A stretch of 64,000 nt of DNA from positions 62,001-126,000 of the forward strand of contig QKPN01000008.1 in the NCBI GenBank assembly GCA_003258405.1. Direction: 5' to 3'. The position numbers were made by a program, and so were the translations under genes. Every line of letters starts with the position of its first letter. Within the stretch, counting starts at the first letter, position 1. Source of the stretch: Rhodobacteraceae bacterium DSL-40. GTDB taxonomy: Bacteria; Pseudomonadota; Alphaproteobacteria; Rhodobacterales; Rhodobacteraceae. Shown piece after piece: positions 58,033-64,000 of this stretch. Under the pieces are notes generated by a model that was not told the origin of the DNA, did not search any database, and worked only from the letters and a program-made list of their open reading frames with translations.

Positions 58033-58094
58033 GGGCCGCCGCCCGCCCAAAAGGGGCGGCCCGGAGCCGGACAAGGCCGGGGCGGTGCCCCGGC
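58033..58094 (+). terminator. Two stem-loops between nagR and the deaminase gene
   Basis: GGGCCGCC (58033-58040) pairs with GGCGGCCC (58055-58062), and GCCGGGGC (58076-58083) with GCCCCGGC (58087-58094, 3-base loop). Both lie in the 93-bp gap. No U-tract is present, so they are more likely attenuators or mRNA-stability elements than terminators. Confidence 0.5.
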
Positions 58095-58123
58095 AGGACT
58101 TCAGGAATGACCAAGGTGAAACG

Positions 58124-59155
58124 ATGAACATTGAGACGAAGATGCGGGCCGAAGTGCTCGAAATCCCCGAAGCGGCGGCGCGCTTCCTCGAGAAATCGCG
58201 CGGAGCCGTGGCCGAGGCCGGCGCGGCGATCCGCGCGCTTGATCCCGGCCTGATGGTGACGGTTGCGCGCGGCTCCTCCGATCATGCCGCCACATACTTC
58301 AAGTATGCCTCCGAGCTTCTTGCGGGCGTGCCTGTCGCATCGGTCGGGCCTTCGGTCGCCTCGATCTATCACCGGCCGCTCCGGGTCAGCGGTGCGGTCT
58401 GCATCGGCATCTCGCAATCGGGCCAGAGCCCGGACATCGTCGAGATGATGAAGAGCACGCGGCGGGGGGGCGGCCTCACCATTGCGGTGACGAATTTCGC
58501 CGACGCGCCGATGGCGGAGGCCTGCGCCCACACCCTGCCGCTGCAGGCGGGGCCGGAAAACGCGGTGGCGGCGACGAAGACCTTCGTCAACTCGGTGCTC
58601 GCGGGCCTCGCGCTCGCGGCGGAGTGGCGCGAGGACGCCGGGCTGCGCGCGGCCCTTGACGCTCTTCCCGAGCAGTTCGCCGCCGCGCTGGCCTGCGACT
58701 GGGACCCGCTTGCCGACCGGCTCGAGAAGGCGGGCTCGCTCTATGTGCTGGGCCGGGGGCCGGGGTTTGCCATCTCCAACGAGATGGCGCTGAAGTTCAA
58801 GGAGACCTGCGCGCTTCATGCCGAGAGCTATTCGGCAGCCGAGGTGCTGCACGGGCCGGCCGCCCTGGTGCAGGACCGCTTCCCGGTGCTGGCGCTCGGG
58901 GTGCAGGACGCAGCGCTGCCGCAGGTGATCGCCACCGCCGAGCGGCTGGCCGGGCAGGGCGCGGATGTCTTCCTGACCGCGGAGGGCGCGGGCGCACCGG
59001 TGGTGGCGCTGCCGTCGGTGGCCAGGGTACATCCGCTGACCGCGCCGCTCGTGCTCGTCGTCGCCTTCTACCGCTTCATCGAGGCGCTCGCCCAGCGACG
59101 CGGGCTCAATCCCGACGAGCCGCCGCATCTGCGCAAGGTCACGGTGACGATATGA
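58124..59155 (+). CDS. SIS-domain glucosamine-6-phosphate deaminase (NagB-II/GlmS-like)
   Basis: The product is 343 residues with two SIS domains: VARGSSDHAATYFKY, GISQSGQSPDIVEMMK (sugar-phosphate loop) and the second-domain LGRGPGFAISNEMALKFKET in pieces. It lacks the glutamine-hydrolysing domain of GlmS and matches the NagB-II deaminases of proteobacteria and archaea, which convert GlcN-6-P to Fru-6-P and ammonia. It lies between nagR and nagA, the classical position. It overlaps nagA by ATGA. Confidence 0.92.
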   Translation: MNIETKMRAEVLEIPEAAARFLEKSRGAVAEAGAAIRALDPGLMVTVARGSSDHAATYFKYASELLAGVPVASVGPSVASIYHRPLRVSGAVCIGISQSGQSPDIVEMMKSTRRGGGLTIAVTNFADAPMAEACAHTLPLQAGPENAVAATKTFVNSVLAGLALAAEWREDAGLRAALDALPEQFAAALACDWDPLADRLEKAGSLYVLGRGPGFAISNEMALKFKETCALHAESYSAAEVLHGPAALVQDRFPVLALGVQDAALPQVIATAERLAGQGADVFLTAEGAGAPVVALPSVARVHPLTAPLVLVVAFYRFIEALAQRRGLNPDEPPHLRKVTVTI

Positions 59156-60303
59156 CACGCACGGTCTATTCCGGCGCTGCGGTGTTCGACGGGGCGCGGA
59201 TGCATCACGATGCCGTGCTGGTGGTCGAAGGGTCGGAGATCGCCGGGATCCTGCCGGAGGCCGCCGCGCCCGAGGGGCCGCGGGTGGCGTTGTCGGGCGG
59301 CGTGCTCGCGCCGGGCTTTCTCGACCTGCAGGTCAACGGCGGCGGTGGGGAGATGCTCCATGGCGGCTCCGGTGTCGAGGGGATCGCGCGGATCTGCGCG
59401 GCCCATGCCCGGCTCGGAGTGACGGGGCTCCTGCCGACGCTCATCACCGACACGGCCGACGCGACGCAGGCGGTGATCGAGGCCGGGGTTGCGGCAGCGG
59501 AAGCCGGTGTGCCGGGGTTTCTCGGCCTCCATCTCGAGGGGCCGCATCTCGATCCGAAGCGGCACGGGGCGCATGACACGGCGCTCATCCGGCCGATGGA
59601 GGCCGCAGATCTCGAAATGCTCTGCGACGCGGCGGTGCGGCTCCCGGTGTTGAAGGTGACCGTCGCGCCGGAGGCGGTGAGCCTCGCGCAGGTCTCGGCG
59701 CTGGCGCGCGCAGGCGCGGTGGTGAGCCTCGGGCATTCGGACGGCCCCGCCGCCGAGGCCCTGCGCTATTTCGCCGCCGGGGCCTCGAACGTCACCCATC
59801 TCTTCAACGCGATGAGCCCGCTCACCCACCGCGAGCCGGGCCTTGCCGGCGCGGCTCTCGATCAGGATGTGAGCTGCGGGCTGATCGCGGACGGGGTACA
59901 TGTGCTGCCGGCCGTCCTGCGGATTGCGCTCGCGGCGAAGCGCGGGCGGGACCGGGTGTTCTTGGTGACGGATGCAATGGCGGTGGCCGGAACGGATGCG
60001 GCGGAGTTCGAGCTCGGCGGGCGCAGGATCCTGCGCCGCGACGGGCGGCTGACGCTCGCCGACGGCACGCTTGCGGGCGCCGATGTGGACATGGCGCGCT
60101 CGATCCGGGTGCTCGTGAAAGATGCAGGTCTCGATCTCGCCGAGGCACTGCGGATGGCGACGGCCGTGCCGGCCTCGGTGATCGGCGAGTCCGGGCGACT
60201 CGGCTGTCTCGCCCGTGGCGGCCCGGCGGATTTCGTGCATCTCGATGCAGGCCTCCGGCTTGCCGGCGTCTGGCGCGCAGGCAGACCCGTGGCGCTCGCC
60301 TGA
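59152..60303 (+). CDS. nagA: N-acetylglucosamine-6-phosphate deacetylase
   Basis: The product is 383 residues, an amidohydrolase-fold enzyme. Typical motifs are DLQVNGGGGEM, LHLEGPHLDPKRHGAHD, SLGHSDGPA, HLFNAMSPL and VTDAMAVAGTD (catalytic aspartate). It removes the acetyl group from GlcNAc-6-P. As last gene of the kinase-nagR-deaminase-nagA operon it completes conversion of GlcNAc-6-P to GlcN-6-P. The size is normal. Confidence 0.95.
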   Translation: MTRTVYSGAAVFDGARMHHDAVLVVEGSEIAGILPEAAAPEGPRVALSGGVLAPGFLDLQVNGGGGEMLHGGSGVEGIARICAAHARLGVTGLLPTLITDTADATQAVIEAGVAAAEAGVPGFLGLHLEGPHLDPKRHGAHDTALIRPMEAADLEMLCDAAVRLPVLKVTVAPEAVSLAQVSALARAGAVVSLGHSDGPAAEALRYFAAGASNVTHLFNAMSPLTHREPGLAGAALDQDVSCGLIADGVHVLPAVLRIALAAKRGRDRVFLVTDAMAVAGTDAAEFELGGRRILRRDGRLTLADGTLAGADVDMARSIRVLVKDAGLDLAEALRMATAVPASVIGESGRLGCLARGGPADFVHLDAGLRLAGVWRAGRPVALA

Positions 60304-60748
60304 CGCCCGCGCAGCCTGCGCGGCGGGCCGGGAATCGTTTGTTGACGGGAACTTACCGACGCGCCTTGAAATAGCCGCATCAGGGCCGCTCCGCGCGTTA
60401 AGGAAGGTGAACCGGTTTACGGGCGCGGCGCCGCCCGCGCACCCGTTCGCCGGCGGCGGGCACGCCTGGATCACAGGCCCGGTCCCGGCCAAGGGGCCGG
60501 AATCCGGCGGCTTTTGTGCCGTTGTGGGAGATCGGTGACACTCCGGCGGCCTAACCCCCAATCCGAATCAAATATGCATCTGATTTTACTCGTAAACTCT
60601 GCCGGCTGCCCTTGCTTCAAATCGCCGAGAGGACGGCGCATTCCCACGCCATAGGACCGCGATACGAATCCTCATTGCCGGGGTTCGCCGGATCGCTATG
60701 TGAAGGACATGTGGCGCGCCGCGGGGGCGGTGGTGCGAGGGGGCAGAA
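60304..60748. other. Gene-free region between nagA and the RTX protease gene
   Basis: CCGCGCA (60307-60313) pairs with TGCGCGG (60317-60323), a 7-bp stem with a 3-base loop, four bases after the nagA stop: a probable terminator. GCCGG-AAT-CCGGC at 60496-60508, followed by GGCTTTTG, could be a second one. The AT-rich stretch at 60560-60600 may hold the protease promoter. No gene is supported. Confidence 0.5.
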
Positions 60749-63367
60749 ATGTTTGATTCCGACACGGACGAGGCGGGTCATGCCGATGACCTGCCCCTGT
60801 TTCTGAACACGACCGGAACCGGTGAGGGCGATTTCGGCGCGCCTCTTGCACCGGCGGCAGCTCCGCCCGCAAGCGTGCTGGCCGCACTCGAGTGCGGCAA
60901 CTATTGGACGACAACGTCACTCACCTTCGGCTTCACCACCTCGACCTCGCAATATGAGAGCGGCGAGGCGGCCAACGGAGAGCTTTCATCCTTCTCTGCC
61001 TTCTCCGCCTCGGGCAAGGCCATCATGCGCAGCGTTCTGGCGCAGTGGGATGAAGTCTCATCGCTCAACCTTAGCGAGATTTCTGGCAGCGCCAATCCTG
61101 TCATGAAGATCGCGGGCTCGACGGCACGGCCGACGGCCTGGGCCTATCAGCCGACCTCGCATCCGGCGGGCGGTGACATCTGGGTCAACGGCAACAATAC
61201 CGGGGCCTTCTTCTCGGGCAGCTCGGACCCCTCCGGGCGGATCGGGAGCTATGCCTATCATACGGCGCTCCACGAAGCGGGGCACGCGCTCGGCCTCGAC
61301 CATCCGCATGATGGCGCGAGCGTGATGCCGCTGCAGTATGATGCGATGGAATACACCGTGATGAGCTACCGCTCCTATGTGGGGCACGGGCTCACCGGCT
61401 ATACCAACGAGACCTTCGGCTTCGCGCAATCGCTGATGATGCTCGACATCGCCGCGATCCAGGACATCTACGGCGCCGATTATTCAACGCGGAGCGGCAA
61501 CACGACCTATGCCTTCAACCCGACCACCGGCGAGATGAAGATCGACGGCGTTTCGGCGGGCGTTCCCGGCGCGAACCGGATCTTCCGCACGATCTGGGAC
61601 GGCAACGGCACCGACACGCTCGATTTCTCGCTCTATGCGACGAACATCAGCGTCAATCTCAACCCCGGCATGGGCGTCGATCTCGATGTCGGCGGCACGG
61701 CGCAGAAGGCGCAACTCGGCTACACCTCCGGCAGCTATGTCTATGCGAGCTACAATATCTACATGTCGCTGCTCGATCAGGGCGACACGCGGAGCCTGAT
61801 CGAGGGCGCGGTTTGCGGCACGGGCAACGACATCCTGATCGGCAATGACGCCGACAACACCTTCTGCGGCGGGCTCGGCTATGACGTGCTCACCCTCGGG
61901 GCCGGAGCGGACACCATCACCGGCACGGTTGCAGAGCTCGTCGGCGACAGGGTCACGGATTTCACCGCCGCCGACCGGATCATCGGGACCGATCTCGACC
62001 CGCAGAAGCAGCTCGTGGTCGGGGCGGACGGGCTCATCGCACTGGCCGATGCAGACAGCCCGACGCCGGAGCCGCCCGATGCGCCGGACGAGCCGAGCGA
62101 ACCCGAGGTGGTCGATCCTCATACCGCGCGGGTCGTTGTGCTCACCGCGCTGCGGGATACCTTTGCCTCTGCCGGCAGCGAAGATGTCACGGTGGCCGGT
62201 CTCGGCAATGCCGACCGCATCATCACCCGCGGCGGGGCCGACTGGCTGATCGGGGGCGACGGCAACGACAATCTCAGCGCCGGGGCGGGCAATGACACGC
62301 TCGAGGGAGATACGGGCAACGACCGGCTGGACGGCGGGGACGGGGACGATCTCGCGCTCGGCGGCACGGGCCGGGACACGATCTATGGCCGTTTCGGCAA
62401 CGACCGGATCTATGGCGGTGCGGATGCCGACAATCTGCGCGGCGATCACGGGCAGGACAGCCTCTCGGGCGGCGCCGGAAACGACCGGCTCGACGGGGGG
62501 TATCACGAGGATCTGCTCTACGGCGGCGCGGGCAACGACCAGCTTCGGGGCGGCAACGGCGCAGACACGCTCTGCGGTGGCGCCGGATCGGACACGATCG
62601 ATGGCGGGCGCGGCGCCGACTGCCTGGTCTTCCATGCCGACGACACCGGCACGGACCTCGTCCGAGGTTTCCGCATCGCCGAGGGCGACACCCTCGAGAT
62701 CAACAACTTCACGGGCGGCTTCGAGGATCTTCAGATCTCGGAATACCGCCGGAGCGCGATGATCACCTTCGAGAACGGCGGCAAGATCATCCTCGACCGG
62801 GTCCAGACCGCGAGCCTTACCGCGGATCAGTTCGCTTTCCATGCCGGAGATGCCACCGACCGCGATCTGCCCGAGGTGACGCTCGGCGGGTTCAGCGATC
62901 CCGGCGCAGCGATAACCAGCCTCACCGACGGGAACGACACGCTCCGGCTCAGCGCCACGCACGGCATGGAAATCGACATGCTCGCCGGCAACGACACGCT
63001 GACCGCCGGCCGCGGCGCGGACACGATCCGGGGCGGCGCGGGCAACGACTACCTCAGCGGCGGCAGCGGCAATGACGAGATCTCGGGCGGCAGCGGCGCG
63101 GATGTGCTCTTCGGCCAGAGCGGCCGGGATGTCTTCGTCTTCAGCGCGAGCGATCTCGACGGAGCGGAAACGGATATCGTGCGCGATTTCAGCTGGAAAT
63201 ATGATCGGATCCGGCTCGAGGGGTTCTCGGCCGATTCCGTCGATGACCTGGTCTTCGGGGTCGATAACCGGCGGGCGCAGCTGGTGGTGGACGATCAGAC
63301 AATCGTGTTCCAGAACCTCCGCAATGCGGATATCTTTCACACGCATGACCTGATCGATTTCGCCTGA
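60749..63367 (+). CDS. RTX serralysin-like zinc metalloprotease (M10)
   Basis: The product is 872 residues with no N-terminal signal. The zinc site is HEAGHALGLDH (H175, E176, H179, H185), and the Met-turn is VMSYRSY (M205, Y207), as in serralysins. An RTX region near 350-415 is followed by a proline/acid-rich linker (SPTPEPPDAPDEPSEPE) and a second long RTX block near 495-640, with a third near 740-800. GGxGxDxx-type nonapeptides dominate these blocks and bind calcium after secretion. The protein is nearly twice the usual serralysin length. The C-terminal export signal of type I secretion is expected at the end (DLIDFA). No T1SS genes lie in the window. Confidence 0.92.
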   Translation: MFDSDTDEAGHADDLPLFLNTTGTGEGDFGAPLAPAAAPPASVLAALECGNYWTTTSLTFGFTTSTSQYESGEAANGELSSFSAFSASGKAIMRSVLAQWDEVSSLNLSEISGSANPVMKIAGSTARPTAWAYQPTSHPAGGDIWVNGNNTGAFFSGSSDPSGRIGSYAYHTALHEAGHALGLDHPHDGASVMPLQYDAMEYTVMSYRSYVGHGLTGYTNETFGFAQSLMMLDIAAIQDIYGADYSTRSGNTTYAFNPTTGEMKIDGVSAGVPGANRIFRTIWDGNGTDTLDFSLYATNISVNLNPGMGVDLDVGGTAQKAQLGYTSGSYVYASYNIYMSLLDQGDTRSLIEGAVCGTGNDILIGNDADNTFCGGLGYDVLTLGAGADTITGTVAELVGDRVTDFTAADRIIGTDLDPQKQLVVGADGLIALADADSPTPEPPDAPDEPSEPEVVDPHTARVVVLTALRDTFASAGSEDVTVAGLGNADRIITRGGADWLIGGDGNDNLSAGAGNDTLEGDTGNDRLDGGDGDDLALGGTGRDTIYGRFGNDRIYGGADADNLRGDHGQDSLSGGAGNDRLDGGYHEDLLYGGAGNDQLRGGNGADTLCGGAGSDTIDGGRGADCLVFHADDTGTDLVRGFRIAEGDTLEINNFTGGFEDLQISEYRRSAMITFENGGKIILDRVQTASLTADQFAFHAGDATDRDLPEVTLGGFSDPGAAITSLTDGNDTLRLSATHGMEIDMLAGNDTLTAGRGADTIRGGAGNDYLSGGSGNDEISGGSGADVLFGQSGRDVFVFSASDLDGAETDIVRDFSWKYDRIRLEGFSADSVDDLVFGVDNRRAQLVVDDQTIVFQNLRNADIFHTHDLIDFA

Positions 63368-63374
63368 AGTGACC

Positions 63375-64000
63375 TCAGCCGCCGTCGACCGAAAGCGGCG
63401 GCGGTGTGAGGTCGAGGTCGATCCAGATCGGGAAATGATCGGAGGCCAGTCGGCTCGTGGCACTGATATGCACGCCGGTGGCAGCGCGGCCGAGTTCGCG
63501 GGAGAGCGCGAAGCGGTCGAGCGAGGCCATTAGGCGGCGGACGTGGAAGGTCTTGCCCGGGGTCACGATCTCGTAGTGGCGCGCGAGGCGGCCGAGCCCC
63601 TCGCGCTCCGACCATTCGTTGAAATCACCGCCGATCACCGTGGGCAGGCCCGGAAGGTTGGTGAGCCGGGCGTTGAGCGCATCGAGCTGCGAGCGGCGCG
63701 AGGTGCGCAGGAGGCCGAGATGGGCCGCCACCACGCGCAGCCGCCGCCCACCGGTGTCGAGCTCGGCAATCACCGCGCCGCGGGGCTCGAGGCCGGGCAG
63801 ATCGATCTGGATCACGGGGCCATGGAGCATGTCGGGCCGCGCGAGGATCGCGTTGCCGTGCCAGCCGAGGCTGCGGTCATTGCGGGCGACGAGGACGGGC
63901 ACCAGCCCGGTGCGGGCCTCGATCACGTCCCGCGGCAGCACGGTGGGACGGCCGAAGAGGCGGAGGTCGGCCTCCTGGAGCAGCACGATATCGGGGGAAA
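63375..64000 (-). CDS. Endonuclease/exonuclease/phosphatase-family protein, C-terminal part (cut by window edge)
   Basis: The minus strand is open from the window edge to the stop at 63375, giving about 208 residues; the N-terminus lies beyond 64000. The family core is visible: DIVLLQEADLRLFG (metal-binding Q-E), AAHLGLLRTSR (H-L-G), GGDFNEWSE (D-x-N) and the terminal ASDHFPIWIDLDL (SDH catalytic histidine). Such enzymes cleave phosphodiesters in nucleic acids, lipids or other substrates. It is convergent with the protease gene, 7 bp away. The precise role cannot be assigned. Confidence 0.85.
   Translation of the reverse strand, partial: SPDIVLLQEADLRLFGRPTVLPRDVIEARTGLVPVLVARNDRSLGWHGNAILARPDMLHGPVIQIDLPGLEPRGAVIAELDTGGRRLRVVAAHLGLLRTSRRSQLDALNARLTNLPGLPTVIGGDFNEWSEREGLGRLARHYEIVTPGKTFHVRRLMASLDRFALSRELGRAATGVHISATSRLASDHFPIWIDLDLTPPPLSVDGG

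Noticed and set aside
60304-60748. Small genes in the region before the RTX protease
   Set aside because: Short open frames are Ala/Gly/Arg-rich with no ribosome site or motif; only terminator-like dyads and an AT-rich patch are supported.

Overview
The window is very GC-rich and gene-dense. Operons use ATGA or TGATG stop/start overlaps. The content (TRAP carriers, a clade I nitrous oxide reductase cluster with nosX, FCD-type GntR regulators, an RTX protease) points to an alphaproteobacterium, most likely of the Rhodobacterales. This is inferred from gene content; no rRNA or tRNA gene was seen. No insertion sequence, prophage or CRISPR array was recognised.

Layout. (1) 1-6253, minus strand: hexuronate/mannonate uptake and catabolism (TRAP carrier dctP-dctQ-dctM, an idonate-type dehydrogenase, uxuA, the start of a uxuB-like gene) under an FCD-type GntR regulator. 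(2) 6478-10040: a PhoX-family phosphatase followed by an unrecognised periplasmic protein with two CxxCH haem motifs. (3) 10388-19052: a complete nosRZDFYLX cluster for N2O respiration. (4) 19364-22950: a PhaC-like alpha/beta-hydrolase with a cysteine nucleophile, overlapping a P-type H+-ATPase gene. (5) 23166-25332: a small ABM-type monooxygenase, a hypothetical secreted protein and a sorbosone-dehydrogenase-like enzyme. (6) 25705-33291: a lactate island, with an LldR-like regulator divergent from dld-lldP-lutABC. (7) 33307-38877: a TetR regulator divergent from a dimethylglycine/dienoyl-CoA-reductase-type flavoenzyme, then an NCS2-type permease and a fumarylacetoacetase-family enzyme. (8) 38894-46074: an AraC regulator divergent from acyl-CoA synthetase, HSD10-like dehydrogenase, thiolase, acyl-CoA dehydrogenase and alpha-methylacyl-CoA racemase, which looks like a branched-chain acid pathway. 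(9) 46084-49842: MFS and DeoR genes, then an ABC-2 exporter pair. (10) 49912-60303: two divergent operons for amino sugars. One carries murQ, a sugar ABC importer and a Gfo/Idh enzyme; the other carries a BadF-type kinase, nagR, a SIS-type deaminase and nagA. (11) 60749 to the end: a large RTX serralysin-like protease and a truncated endonuclease/exonuclease/phosphatase-family gene.

The most unusual signals are these. An 11-bp tandem repeat (consensus near CRTATGGAAYC) occurs in two unlinked intergenic regions. A PhoX and two-haem cytochrome pair lies behind a Pho-box-like site. A Cys-nucleophile PhaC-like protein is translationally coupled to a proton pump. A racemase-containing beta-oxidation operon lacks an enoyl-CoA hydratase. 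An ABC-fed MurNAc/GlcNAc pathway is apparently complete. Several intergenic gaps carry runs of perfect GC-rich stem-loops.
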